Below are positions 1 through 8,624 of a DNA stretch of 64,000 bases, in pieces. Position numbers and translations under genes: made by a program. The notes beneath the pieces are model-generated. The model did no database searches. It was not told the DNA's origin and saw only the letters and a list, made by a program, of their open reading frames with translations. Position 1 is the first letter of the stretch, and every line of letters starts with the position of its first letter. Source of the DNA: Saccharospirillum sp040881935 (GTDB taxonomy: Bacteria; Pseudomonadota; Gammaproteobacteria; Pseudomonadales; Natronospirillaceae); contig NZ_JBBECH010000051.1 of assembly GCF_040881935.1 (NCBI RefSeq), positions 1-64,000 of the forward strand. The letters run 5' to 3'.

Positions 1-25
1 CAGGCACGGCGACGTCTGGCGTTAA
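1..25 (+). repeat. Partial attC-like site at window edge
   Basis: The first bases contain CAGGCACGGCGACG, the same string as in the attC-like site near 17738, followed by a right end CTGGCGTTAATT that resembles the GTT core of integron attachment sites. It precedes the GNAT gene just as attC sites precede the genes at 17826 and 18331. The middle of a normal attC is missing, so this may be a shortened or edge-truncated copy. Confidence 0.4.
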
Positions 26-33
26 TTGCAATT

Positions 34-477
34 ATGAACATCCAGTATCAGAATCTTACAAGGAATTTTGAATCCCAGACAATTGCTCTACTTAAGAGTG
101 GGTTGGAAAGCCACTGGGAGCGATATGATGAGTCATATAATCCAGATATTTCATCATTATATGAGTACTATTCTGATTCTATGTTAATTGGTATTTATGA
201 TGGTGTAGTGGTGTCATGCGGTGGTTGGAAAGTTATAGATGAATCGTGCGTAGAAGTTGTTAGAGTATCGGTCTTGAATGGGTTTCAAAATCGAGGCGTA
301 GGTACGGCAATGCTTAGACAGTTAGAGTGGCATCTACGGTCTATTGGGGTTTGTAACATATTTTTAGAAACCACTTCAACGTGGACGCAAGTTATTAAAT
401 TTTACTTAAAAAAAGGTTATTCGATAACTCACGAAAAGAATGGCGATACTTATTTCTATAAGGCGCTATGCAATTAA
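34..477 (+). CDS. GNAT family N-acetyltransferase (integron-cassette type)
   Basis: A 147-residue single-domain GNAT protein that would transfer an acetyl group from acetyl-CoA to an amine; the substrate cannot be read from the sequence. Motif A is seen as VRVSVLNGFQNRGVGTAML near residues 77-95, with the Q-x-x-G-x-G pyrophosphate-binding loop, followed by the usual motif B ending in FYLKKGY. The gene is clearly AT-richer than the chromosomal genes further right. It has no good ribosome binding site and is followed directly by an attC-like site, all typical of a captured gene cassette. Acetyltransferases are common integron cargo. Confidence 0.82.
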   Translation: MNIQYQNLTRNFESQTIALLKSGLESHWERYDESYNPDISSLYEYYSDSMLIGIYDGVVVSCGGWKVIDESCVEVVRVSVLNGFQNRGVGTAMLRQLEWHLRSIGVCNIFLETTSTWTQVIKFYLKKGYSITHEKNGDTYFYKALCN

Positions 478-578
478 CAAACGGCTGCACCGGACAAATT
501 TCCGCTGTCACCTTTTGTGCAAGAGCACGCACAAAAGCCGCCATCAAAATTTTGCTCGGTGATCCGGGCGTTATGTTC
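473..578 (+). repeat. attC-like recombination site downstream of GNAT gene
   Basis: The site begins at the GNAT stop region with TTAACAAACGGCTGCACCGG and ends with GATCCGGGCGTTATG. The left arm and the reverse complement of the right arm pair imperfectly: TAAC, then CGGCT/CGGAT, then CACCG and a shared AAATTT. This is the bulged hairpin expected of an integron attC site. The loop carries a second small inverted repeat around CTTTTGTGC/GCACAAAAG. Recognised by eye; a covariance model would be decisive. Confidence 0.55.
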
Positions 579-640
579 TGAGGGGGATGCTTGGATATTG
601 ATCACAGAGAAAAGGCTAATTGGACAGGCACCTTAGTGGA

Positions 641-702
641 GAAACAGAAACAGAAACAGAAACAGAAACAGAAACAGAAACAGAAACAGAAACAGAAACA
701 GA
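641..702. repeat. Hexanucleotide tandem repeat (GAAACA)n
   Basis: About ten uninterrupted copies of GAAACA lie directly after the motif GGACAGGCACCTTAGTG (622-638) and before the decayed transposase. Copy number in such a perfect short repeat is likely unstable by slippage. The related relic at 19.25 kb has the same left motif and a GAAACA-like remnant only once, so the expansion is specific to this copy. Confidence 0.9.
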
Positions 703-1262
703 CCATAAATCGAATCAATAGTTAGCAAAACGGCACTGCCGATTCACGTTAGAGTGGTAATCTGGGGAAAATTGGTTGAACTGCACGATTTTCGGGCACT
801 CTAGTGCCTCAGGCAGCCCTGTGAATTGAACACCGAGGGAGGTTCTGGCTACGTCAGTTGCGCAGCCAATGCTAATCCGGGAGTTCGCCGGTACCCGTGG
901 TTGGCACTGCAATCTCGATTAAAGAAAAGTGTCGTCTTCGTTCAAAGCTTTCATGAACCAACTGATCGACATTAAGCGCTCACGCCACTCTGTAACCAGC
1001 TCTGAAACGACCTTAAGTTGCGCGTCATACAGATCCTTCCCCACCAGAAATTCGTGGCTGAGGAAATTGCCAGCATACAAGGCGTACCATCGTTGAATGA
1101 CTTCGGTGTCGGTCCAGGCGTTGGCTTTCTCAGCATTGATGTGCAGAACAATGTGGTAGTGGTTCGGAGAAGCTTACCTGAGCGCTCGACCGCCTGGCGA
1201 GTATTCCGGCGGATGAAGCGCGAAAATTGCATTCATCAGGCAAAGTTGTTGATGTGGCGAAA
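690..1262 (-). pseudogene. RAYT/IS200-like (Y1) transposase relic, internally deleted
   Basis: Reading the minus strand from 1167 to 919 gives a fragment that opens with PNHYHIVLHI, the HUH-type histidine motif of REP-associated tyrosine transposases. It continues through WYALYAGNFLSHEFLVGKD to SISWFMKALNED and then hits a stop. A TAA lies just upstream of the HUH motif. The segment 715-912 matches the C-terminal part of the longer relic at 19.3-20.0 kb, so this copy has lost the middle of the gene as well as its intact N-terminus. It cannot encode a working transposase. Confidence 0.75.
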
Positions 1263-1302
1263 GTGATTCCGTTAAAAGCACAAGCTGAAGTTAACCTCAA
1301 TT

Positions 1303-2055
1303 TTAAAACTGTTTGAGGTAGAGGGAGGTATGGTTCTGGCGAATGGCTTGCAAGATGCCTCTCATCTCCAGTCTTGCTAGTGCCTGGTTTACACGGGCAA
1401 TCAGCTCTTCACCGCGTGGATGGTTCCTGGAGACGAGTAGGTGCATGGATTGCCGTGAAAATACAATGCCCAGCTGCTGTACTTCGTCTCCGGAAGTGAA
1501 GGTATCGGCAATGGCCGTTTTGGCAGAGAACAGGTCGACGGGTACCACGTCGACTTCGCCGCTCACCAGCATCTCAAAGCACTCTACTAATGTGTTGGGT
1601 TGAATCAGCTCGGTATTGGGGTTTTGAAACAGCTCTTCGAGATCGTGGGTAAAGTAGCCCGCGGGTCGGCATAACCGGTAACCGGCCAGGTCCATCCGGG
1701 TAGTGACCGAAAAGACCTTGTTCTTGGCAACGTAGGGCATGACGTACGTTGAGGCCAGGGAATCAGAGAGCAGATACTGTTCGGCTCTTTCTTCGCTGTA
1801 ATACCAGGGGAAGGTGGCATCATAGACACCTGCCTCGGTATCGCTGATTAGCTCTCCCCAGCCATCGCGAAAAATGACCTCCGGTTCGAAATCGGCAACT
1901 CGCATCACCTGGTCGAGAATCTGGATAACCATGCCCTGGTCTTTCCAGTTCTGGTCGGTGAAGGGCGCAAAGCCACCTGAGGTGGCCAGCTTTATGGGAT
2001 CGGCATGAACCCAGGCAAAGAATATGCTGCAACCTATTGCTAGCCAGTACTTCAT
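1303..2055 (-). CDS. Periplasmic solute-binding protein, SBP_bac_3-like
   Basis: A 250-residue exported protein of the family 3 extracellular solute-binding fold. Residues 1-18 form a signal peptide ending near WVHA. The body starts with IKLATSGGFAPFTDQ, the usual first strand where amino-acid binding proteins begin, and DVVPVDLFSAKTAI resembles the second-domain ligand loop. No permease or ATPase gene is adjacent, so it may be an orphan receptor-type protein rather than part of an ABC transporter. Similar orphan proteins are common in marine gammaproteobacteria, and their ligands are mostly unknown. Confidence 0.7.
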   Translation of the reverse strand: MKYWLAIGCSIFFAWVHADPIKLATSGGFAPFTDQNWKDQGMVIQILDQVMRVADFEPEVIFRDGWGELISDTEAGVYDATFPWYYSEERAEQYLLSDSLASTYVMPYVAKNKVFSVTTRMDLAGYRLCRPAGYFTHDLEELFQNPNTELIQPNTLVECFEMLVSGEVDVVPVDLFSAKTAIADTFTSGDEVQQLGIVFSRQSMHLLVSRNHPRGEELIARVNQALARLEMRGILQAIRQNHTSLYLKQF

Positions 2056-2214
2056 CGCTTCGCCCTGTTCTGATTAATAAATGATCAGGTCAAACTAACA
2101 GGCTGACAGATTTGTTCGAAGCTGATTGCGACATTTTGGTCGATAAAACCGTCGTTTGTTGGTTCGGATTATGAATTGATTCAAACGTTACTACTTTTCA
2201 AGAGGTCGGCCTAC

Positions 2215-2575
2215 GGATACTCAATTAATAGCTGACGAGATTACCCAGAGTTTGAAAGCACTTGGTGGTGCCTCTCGGAAGGAGCATCGGCCCAGTTCCC
2301 AGCGTGACTTTGGCGTTTACACACCCGATTTACGCACGGTAGTTCGAGCGTATAGAGCTCGTCTCGCGCCTCAACCGGCAGAGGAAGTCTACCAGGTCGC
2401 GCTTAAGCTGTTAGACAAGTACGTTACTGAATGTCGGCAAATAGGGTATGAGTTGATTGCCTCGCACAAGGCCGCAAGGGAATCACTCACCGCAAGGCGA
2501 ATTGAAGCACTTGGGCAGGGTATCGATAATTGGGCCTGTGTTGATAGTTTTTGTTGCCGTTGGGCACTGTTGGTT
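2215..2575 (+). pseudogene. DNA alkylation repair (AlkD-like) protein, truncated remnant
   Basis: The readable stretch includes LLDKYVTECRQIGYELIASHK and GIDNWACVDSFCC, which resemble the N-terminal HEAT-repeat part of AlkD-like DNA glycosylases (COG4912 type). Such proteins are normally about 230-260 residues. Here the frame loses similarity after DSFCC near 2560 and terminates at 2620, against the end of the convergent methyltransferase gene. The first codons run in frame from about 2215 (ITQSLKALGGAS) without a clear start. I read it as a both-end-truncated fragment. A complete AlkD-family gene of a different subtype lies at 26351. Confidence 0.6.
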
Positions 2576-2597
2576 TGCATTAACAGGCAAACCAGCG

Positions 2598-3206
2598 TCA
2601 GCCGGTGTCCGACAGCCTGAATATCAACAGTCTGTTGTTTGCAGGCATGGCTATGTCGTTTTCCAGAAACAGCCCTGAGGCTTTGGCCAGCTCGGTCACC
2701 TCAGCCAGGTCTCGTATGCCCATCTGCGGCGCCCGGGATCTCAGGTGCCGATCGAATTGTCGATTGCTTTCGCTGGTAAACTGCCCCTCCTTATTGAAAG
2801 GGCCATAGAGGCAAAAGGCACCGTTAGCGGTCAGTCGGTCACCAACGCCCTGAAACATCTGCCCGACCTCAGTCCAGGCCATGATATGGGCTGTATTTGC
2901 CGAAAAAGCCCCGTCGAAAGCGGAGAGCGGCCAGGACTCTCTGGCTACGTCGAGCGCTACTATGGGGAGTATGTTTGGCAGTGCGGCCTGTTCCAGCCGC
3001 TGTTGGCTGTGGTGAATGGCATCGGGGTGTTCAGAGGGTTGCCATTGTAGGTGTGGCATTGATTGCGCGAAATACACGGCGTGTTGACCGGTACCCGTTC
3101 CGATCTCCAGTACCCTGGCTGGCGAGCCAAAAACCTCCCGCAGTTCTTCCAGGATGGGGGATTTGTTGTTCTCACAGGCTTGGGAAAAGGGCAGTTCGTT
3201 CGCCAT
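2598..3206 (-). CDS. DUF938 family SAM-dependent methyltransferase
   Basis: A 202-residue cytosolic protein of the DUF938 family. The N-terminus FSQACENNKSPILEELREVF is the family signature, followed by the SAM-binding motif I VLEIGTGTGQHAVYFA (about residues 32-47). W-x-PSEHP matches the acidic loop of motif II. The substrate of this family is not established. An ATG preceded by GGAGGACC-like purines at 3212-3219 sets the start. It stands alone, convergent with the AlkD fragment. Confidence 0.85.
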   Translation of the reverse strand: MANELPFSQACENNKSPILEELREVFGSPARVLEIGTGTGQHAVYFAQSMPHLQWQPSEHPDAIHHSQQRLEQAALPNILPIVALDVARESWPLSAFDGAFSANTAHIMAWTEVGQMFQGVGDRLTANGAFCLYGPFNKEGQFTSESNRQFDRHLRSRAPQMGIRDLAEVTELAKASGLFLENDIAMPANNRLLIFRLSDTG

Positions 3207-3645
3207 GATGAAGGTCCTCCATGTTCTTATAACACTGCATACTGGGGTTGACTGGCGACATTACGAGGTCGCTTGACCCAATGATACCGATTATGTCCTG
3301 ATCACACCCCACCGCGAACCCTTTGCATCCGGGAGCCAAATTCCATGGGTCACCAAAATGCCAACCTTAATCGGAAATTAAAATCGACGTTGGAAAGTCG
3401 CCAAGGCATTGGGGTTGGAGTTTCACGTCAAACCAGCAGCGTAAAACCAGCGCAGAATTTCTTAAAAGACGGCCAAACCCGCTACGGCTATGATCAGTAG
3501 ATCCACTACTCCGCTCTGCCTACTGCTATCGAAGCGCAATCCTAACCGATGAATCAAATGCATCGCCATCAACCAACCCCGACCGCAGGCATCCCTACCT
3601 GCCTTAAAACCCGGCACCAGCCTGTGCCTGAACCGTCTAACAGGT
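3207..3645. other. Intergenic region without recognisable gene
   Basis: No coding sequence with family resemblance was seen here. Near 3560-3605 the minus strand reads GGCAGGTAGGGATGCCTGCGG, a small palindromic block like one at 16325-16365 and distantly like the core of the large hairpin family at 32-55 kb. A hairpin at 3629-3654 probably ends the TRAP operon. Confidence 0.5.
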
Positions 3646-3654
3646 TCAGGCTGT
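3623..3654 (-). terminator. Hairpin overlapping the end of the TAXI TRAP operon
   Basis: On the minus strand CCTGAACC, a short loop and GGTTCAGG form an 8-bp stem that overlaps the stop codon of the permease gene and is followed by GGTTTTAAGG. The stem is good but the T tract is short, so termination may be partial. Confidence 0.45.
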
Positions 3655-5577
3655 CTTAAGCGGCTGCCCCCGCAGCTCCAACCAAAACCGAACCGCCAGC
3701 ACCGCAGTCGCAACAACCCCCACCAACCGAATCGCCACTATCACGGGGTCCAGGTTTGCCACGTTGGTGGGCCAGGCGACCATCAGCGCGGCGATGATGA
3801 ACACCCAGCGTTCCCAACCCGCCATGCCTCTTCCCAGCCAGCCTGCCAGGCCGATTGAAAGCGCCGTGGTTGCAATGGTCGCCAGCACAATGGCGCCGGT
3901 AATTTCCCAGGCGTTGCCGATCAGCAGCAGGCCCGGCATGGTGACGAACAGGAAGGGCACTAGCAGTTTCACAAAGCCCAATCGCATGGATTCCACGGCG
4001 GTTTCATTGGGGGAGGAGCCGGCAATGCTGGCGGCGGCGTAGGCCGCCAGTGCCACGGGCGGTGTAATCGCCGAGACCAGTCCGAAGTAGAAAATGAACA
4101 TGTGTGCTGACAAGGCGGGCATGCCCAGGCGGGTGAGTGCGGGTGCCACCAATACCGCCAGTAGCAGGTAGGCCGCCGAGGTTGGTAGGCCCATGCCCAA
4201 TACGAACGAAGCCAGGGCGGTTAGTAACAAAACCGCCCACAAACTGCCGCCGCCAACATCGACGATCAGGCCCGATACCATCAACCCCATACCGGTCAGG
4301 TTCAGTACGCCGATGACAATGCCAGCCGCAGCCACAGCCGCCACAATCGGCAGGGTTGCGAGGAGGGTATCTTGGCATACCTGTAGCAATTCGGTCAGTT
4401 TTACCCGGGTATCTTTGTGCCAGGGGCTGATCAGCAGGCCTGCTACAATCGCCAGCACGGCGGCGCGGGTGGGTGACTCGCCGGCGACCATAAAACCGAT
4501 CAGGATGAACAGCGGAATCAGCAGATAGCCGCGCGATTTCAGTACCTTGCCAAGAAATACCAGGCCACCGGCAGAGTCGCGCTCCAGGTTGAGTCGGCCA
4601 GCTTCGAGCCGCACTGCGATCATCAGCGCAAGAATGTACAGCAAGGCGGGTGCCAGGGCGGCGAGCGCAATCTGACTGTAGGGAATGCCGATGATCTCGG
4701 CCATTAGAAAGGCTGCGGCTCCCATCACCGGAGGCATAATTTGCCCGGCGGATGAGGCCGCCGCTTCAATCGCAGCGGCCAGTTTTGGGGTGTAGCCGAC
4801 TTTTTTCATCAACGGAATGGTGAAAGTGCCGGTGGTGACCACATTGGCCACAGCGCTGCCGTTCAGCGAACCAAGCATGGCGCTCGACAGAGCTGCAGAC
4901 AAACCGGGCCCACCCTGAACCCGGCCGGTCAAACCCCGAGCCAGATCGACAAAGACTTCGCCGGTACCGATGCGGGTTAACAGAGAGCCAAACAGTGCAA
5001 ACAGGAAGATGTATTCTACCGCCACGCCCATGGGGATCCCATACACGCCTTCCGTCGACAACATCAGCGTGGAGGTCAGGCGCGACAGATCATAACCGCC
5101 GTGACCATACTTGCCGGGAATCATGTAACCCCAGGTGGCGTAGGCGAGCGACAGCGCCATTAGAATCACCAGTGCCCAGCCAACACGCACCCGAACCAGG
5201 GTTACCACCACCAGCAAGAGCCCGACAAAAATCCACCGGTCCAGCTCTATCGACATGGCACCCCGCATAATAATGTCCATATACGATTGCCACAGATGCG
5301 GGCCGGGAATCCAGGCGATCAGCGCCAGGGCATAGAACAGCAGACGCACCGGCAGCCGCCGGAAATTCAGTGCCGATGCCATTAGCCCGGCCGAGGCTAC
5401 CGCCGAGAAAAAGAGGGCGCGCAACAGCAGGGCGGTAATACCGCCAAAGTAGGCGCCATAGACAACCAGTCCGGCGGTAAACACGGCCATGGCCACAAAC
5501 AGTAGGGAGACCACGCGGGTCTCCCAGAAGGACTGCGGACTGTTTGGAATATCCAGCCGAGTCAGCGAAATGATCAA
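3646..5577 (-). CDS. TRAP transporter fused permease (DctQM fusion, TAXI type)
   Basis: A 643-residue, highly hydrophobic inner-membrane protein in which the small (DctQ) and large (DctM) TRAP permease subunits are fused, as usual for TAXI-type systems. The N-terminal 4-helix part precedes the DctM-like part. Seen motifs include GSAVANVVTTGTFTIPLMKK (near residues 240-260) and GLPTSAAYLLLAVLVAPAL (near 480), both typical of the sodium-driven transport core. It lies 45 bp downstream of the binding protein gene and must form one transporter with it. The substrate is unknown. Confidence 0.92.
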   Translation of the reverse strand: MIISLTRLDIPNSPQSFWETRVVSLLFVAMAVFTAGLVVYGAYFGGITALLLRALFFSAVASAGLMASALNFRRLPVRLLFYALALIAWIPGPHLWQSYMDIIMRGAMSIELDRWIFVGLLLVVVTLVRVRVGWALVILMALSLAYATWGYMIPGKYGHGGYDLSRLTSTLMLSTEGVYGIPMGVAVEYIFLFALFGSLLTRIGTGEVFVDLARGLTGRVQGGPGLSAALSSAMLGSLNGSAVANVVTTGTFTIPLMKKVGYTPKLAAAIEAAASSAGQIMPPVMGAAAFLMAEIIGIPYSQIALAALAPALLYILALMIAVRLEAGRLNLERDSAGGLVFLGKVLKSRGYLLIPLFILIGFMVAGESPTRAAVLAIVAGLLISPWHKDTRVKLTELLQVCQDTLLATLPIVAAVAAAGIVIGVLNLTGMGLMVSGLIVDVGGGSLWAVLLLTALASFVLGMGLPTSAAYLLLAVLVAPALTRLGMPALSAHMFIFYFGLVSAITPPVALAAYAAASIAGSSPNETAVESMRLGFVKLLVPFLFVTMPGLLLIGNAWEITGAIVLATIATTALSIGLAGWLGRGMAGWERWVFIIAALMVAWPTNVANLDPVIVAIRLVGVVATAVLAVRFWLELRGQPLKTA

Positions 5578-5622
5578 GATGTTCTACCTCTTATAAACAC
5601 TCAGGTTTACTCGCCCTTCCAT

Positions 5623-6543
5623 TCACTCAAAGTAACGTGCCGCACCCGGATGCAGATCGATCGGTACCTGAGTAGCGGTCCCGGCAGAGATCGCGGCGGC
5701 TTGAGGGTGTACTTCCGACAGTTGATCCAGGTTGTCAAACAGGGCGCTGGTCAGGTTGAAGATCAGGTCTTCGTCTGCATTGGCGGCGGTGAACAGGGTC
5801 GCCGGGTCGTTGATCATGGTTACCGGGCCGGTTTGGTCCGGGTAGGTGTCGGCGGGTACGTCATAGAGCTGATAGAACGGATAGTCTTCTATCATGCCTG
5901 CCACGGTATCGGCATCGACCGACAACAACACCATGTCTTCCTGGGCATCCAGATCAATCAGCGAGGCGGTTGGCGCACCGGCCAATACAACTGCAGCTTC
6001 AACCTGGCCGTTTTTCAGCGCGCTGATGCCTTCGTTGTAAGACAGGAACTGTTGCTCAACATCATCCAACACGCCGTAAGCGGTCAGCAGGCGCTGTGCC
6101 AGAACGGCGGCGTTGCTGCCCGGGGGGCCCATGCTGACGCTCTTGCCAGCCAACTGACTGAGGTCGGTAATGCCAGTGCCTTCAACGGTTGCTACTTGCA
6201 AAACGGCCGGGTACAAATAGGCCATGGCAGCGACTTCCAGCGGCTGACCATTGAACGGGCCTTCACCCACCGTGGCTTCGTACAGGGTGGACGAAGAGGA
6301 AAAACCGAAGGTCATTTGCCCGGCGGCAACGCGGCGAATGTTCTCGACCGAAGCGCCTGTCACTTCAGCGCGGGCGGTGGTGCCATCGAGGTTGCGGTTG
6401 ATCACATCGGCCATACCGGCACCGATTACATAAAACAGACCACCGGTACCGCCGGTGCCAATGGATACCCGATCTTCTGCCACGGCCATACCACTGCTCA
6501 GCAGGGCGGCGGTTGCCAGGGTGGCGAGCGTTTTCTTCAACAT
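5623..6543 (-). CDS. TAXI family TRAP solute-binding protein
   Basis: The periplasmic receptor of the TAXI transporter, 306 residues from the chosen start. A signal peptide (MLKKTLATLATAALLSSGMA, cut near AVA) is followed by VSIGTGGTGGLFYVIGAGMA, the diagnostic TAXI-family N-terminus. An in-frame upstream ATG at 6558 overlaps the AGGAG ribosome binding site, so the ATG at 6543 is preferred. TAXI receptors can bind glutamate or dicarboxylates, but this ligand cannot be predicted. It is first in the operon with the fused permease and lies 230 bp downstream of a LysR gene on the same strand. Confidence 0.92.
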   Translation of the reverse strand: MLKKTLATLATAALLSSGMAVAEDRVSIGTGGTGGLFYVIGAGMADVINRNLDGTTARAEVTGASVENIRRVAAGQMTFGFSSSSTLYEATVGEGPFNGQPLEVAAMAYLYPAVLQVATVEGTGITDLSQLAGKSVSMGPPGSNAAVLAQRLLTAYGVLDDVEQQFLSYNEGISALKNGQVEAAVVLAGAPTASLIDLDAQEDMVLLSVDADTVAGMIEDYPFYQLYDVPADTYPDQTGPVTMINDPATLFTAANADEDLIFNLTSALFDNLDQLSEVHPQAAAISAGTATQVPIDLHPGAARYFE

Positions 6544-6773
6544 GGTGCATCTCCTCATCGTTTTTATAGTGGTGACGGCGCGGGTCTTGTGTTTTGGGAA
6601 ACCTGCGGAGCTGACTGAGTATAGTCGATAGCCAAAGCTCGACCTGTGCAGGACTGCCAGGCCGTACCGCCCGTGAATGCTGTGCGCATCATGGCGATCA
6701 TACCTGTCTCCTTCCGGTCAAAAGTGGGATGGTGCGTTCAGTTTAGTGATCAATGCGCCCCCTGTCATCGGTA

Positions 6774-7664
6774 TCAGCGAGGCTGACCGCGGTGCGACAG
6801 CTCGCGGATGATATTCGCCATATACCGGGTCGCCAGCGGCCGGTCACCATTGCGGTTCCAGAGTAAGCCAGGTGTTCGAATCGGCGTCGGGTTTTCCAGT
6901 GCGACAGCGACCAGATCAGGTTCATCACTTAAGGCGTTGTCGGAGACAATGCTGCACAGGCGGGTGCGCCGCACCAGCTCAACCATTGGTGAAATGGCGT
7001 TCAATTCGGCCACCACCTGCGGCTCGGCACCAGCTGCTTCAAAGCACTCATCAAGCAGTTGCCGGGTCGAGAAGTTCCGGGTTAACAAGGCCAGCGGCAA
7101 GCCATTGAGCTCAACCATGCGCACTCGTTTGCGTTTTGCCAGGGGGTGGTTCGGACTCATGATCAGTTTCAATTCTTCGTTAAACAAAGGCTCAAACCAG
7201 AGCCCGCGCGGCACCGCTGGCCGGTAGGAAACACCCAGATCCAGAGTGCCTGCTTCCAGGCCCTGGGCAATTTGGTCACCTGACAGTTCTTCCACAATCA
7301 CTTTAACCTGCGGAAATTTTTCCATAAACGTAGCCAGGCACTGCGGAATCAGCTGCACGTTGAAGCTGTGAGTGGCGGCGATGCGCAGTTCACCGGTTAG
7401 TTGATCGGGCGAGGCTTTTAACGCCCCTATGGCGGCATCGACCTGTTTCAGGATCGGTGTAATGTTATCCACAAAGTCGCGCCCGGCCTGGGTTAGCGAT
7501 ACCGATTTGCCATCCCGGTTAAACAGGGTGACCTCCAGCTCATCTTCCAGCTGTTTGATCTGGTGCGACAGGGTCGACTGGGTGACGTGGGTACGCTCGG
7601 CCGCCCGGGTGAAGTTCTGCACTTCGGCCAGGGCGACGCAATAGCGCAGGTGTCTCAGTTCCAT
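6774..7664 (-). CDS. LysR family transcriptional regulator
   Basis: A 296-residue LysR regulator. The N-terminal winged HTH is MELRHLRYCVALAEVQNFTR onward, with VTQSTLSHQIKQLEDELEV as recognition helix (about residues 30-48). A periplasmic-binding-like effector domain spans about 90-290. The start at MELRHL is chosen because GGAG lies just upstream; the longer frame to 7712 adds an unrelated leader that would cover the operator. It is divergent from the catabolic operon beginning at 7804 and upstream of the TAXI transporter on the same strand, so it may control either or both. Confidence 0.9.
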   Translation of the reverse strand: MELRHLRYCVALAEVQNFTRAAERTHVTQSTLSHQIKQLEDELEVTLFNRDGKSVSLTQAGRDFVDNITPILKQVDAAIGALKASPDQLTGELRIAATHSFNVQLIPQCLATFMEKFPQVKVIVEELSGDQIAQGLEAGTLDLGVSYRPAVPRGLWFEPLFNEELKLIMSPNHPLAKRKRVRMVELNGLPLALLTRNFSTRQLLDECFEAAGAEPQVVAELNAISPMVELVRRTRLCSIVSDNALSDEPDLVAVALENPTPIRTPGLLWNRNGDRPLATRYMANIIRELSHRGQPR

Positions 7665-7694
7665 GGGGGCTCCGGCTCGGTGTTGGCAATTACT

Positions 7695-7709
7695 ATCGAT
7701 GATATCGAT
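7695..7709. promoter_or_regulatory. Putative LysR operator in the divergent promoter region
   Basis: ATCGATGATATCGAT is an interrupted palindrome (ATCGAT-3-ATCGAT) in the AT-rich gap between the LysR gene and the citryl-CoA lyase-like gene. A T-N11-A arrangement typical of LysR boxes fits inside it. The inference rests on position and symmetry only. Confidence 0.5.
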
Positions 7710-7803
7710 CATTAATATCGAAATTTATCATTTTTGTAAATATAACGGCGAGATTAAGGTGGGGGTCATACAAAAACAACCACAATAAGCACCGGAGCCG
7801 ACC

Positions 7804-8604
7804 ATGAAGATAGGGCGCGAAACCACGCCGAAAACGGCCATTTGTACCTCCAACGAACACACCATTGTGGTGCGTGGCCAGGACCTGTGTCAGGACCTGA
7901 TCGGCCAGACCAGTTTTACCGACTACTTCCTACTGTTGCTGACCGGCAAACAGCCAACCGACACCGCCCGTAAAGTGGTCGATGCCACCCTGGTCTCCAT
8001 CGCCGAGCACGGCCTGGTGCCCAGTGTTCAGGCCAGCCGGATGACTTACGCCGCCGCCCCGGATGCACTGCAGGGTGCTGTTGCAGCGGGCATTCTCGGC
8101 TGCGGCTCGGTCATCCTCGGCGCTTCGGAAACCGCCGGCAAGATGTTTGTGCGCATCCGCGAGCGCATGAACGACGGCATCAGCCTCGACGACGCAGCCC
8201 TGGCCGAAGTGAAAGCCTTGCGCGCCGACCGCCAGCCGATACCGGGCTATGGCCACCCGCTGCACAAGTCCCGCGACCCGCGCGTCGATGCGCTGTTTAA
8301 AGTCGCCCGTGATGCCGGTGCCAACCTCGATTTTATTGCCACCGCCGAGGCCGTTGAACGCGCCATTCCGCAGGTGATCAGCAAAGAACTCAAACTGAAC
8401 GTATCGGCGGCCATTCCGGCCGTCTTACTGGGTGTGGATTTCCCGGTTTCGGCGCTGCGTGGCATCCCGATTCTGGCGCGCACCGCCAGCCTGATCGCGC
8501 ATTTGTCCGAAGAAGCCGAGCAACCGAGCGGCTTTGCGCTCTCCTACCAGGCGACGCAGAACCTGGAATACACCGGCGAGACACCCGACGGCTTTAGTGC
8601 CTGA
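7804..8604 (+). CDS. Citryl-CoA lyase-like protein (citrate synthase superfamily)
   Basis: A 266-residue protein matching the short citrate-synthase-fold lyases related to the citryl-CoA lyase part of ATP-citrate lyase. PIPGYGHPLHKSRDPR (about residues 146-161) carries the active-site histidine region, and SALRGIPILARTASLIAHL is the conserved C-terminal helix. Such enzymes cleave or form a C-C bond in citryl-CoA-type thioesters. The next gene, 20 bp away, is a class III CoA-transferase that could make the thioester, so the two probably act in sequence. The physiological substrate is not known. It is the first gene of the operon and divergent from LysR. Confidence 0.8.
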   Translation: MKIGRETTPKTAICTSNEHTIVVRGQDLCQDLIGQTSFTDYFLLLLTGKQPTDTARKVVDATLVSIAEHGLVPSVQASRMTYAAAPDALQGAVAAGILGCGSVILGASETAGKMFVRIRERMNDGISLDDAALAEVKALRADRQPIPGYGHPLHKSRDPRVDALFKVARDAGANLDFIATAEAVERAIPQVISKELKLNVSAAIPAVLLGVDFPVSALRGIPILARTASLIAHLSEEAEQPSGFALSYQATQNLEYTGETPDGFSA

Positions 8605-8624
8605 CTGACCAAGGTAACCCAACA

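Noticed and set aside
641..702. Tandem GAAACA array considered as CRISPR
   Set aside because: The unit is 6 bp with no spacers and no cas genes; it is a simple sequence repeat.
5650..6618. A 322-codon open frame opposite the TAXI receptor gene
   Set aside because: It is antisense to a clear TAXI protein, has Gly/Gln/Val-rich shadow composition and no family resemblance.
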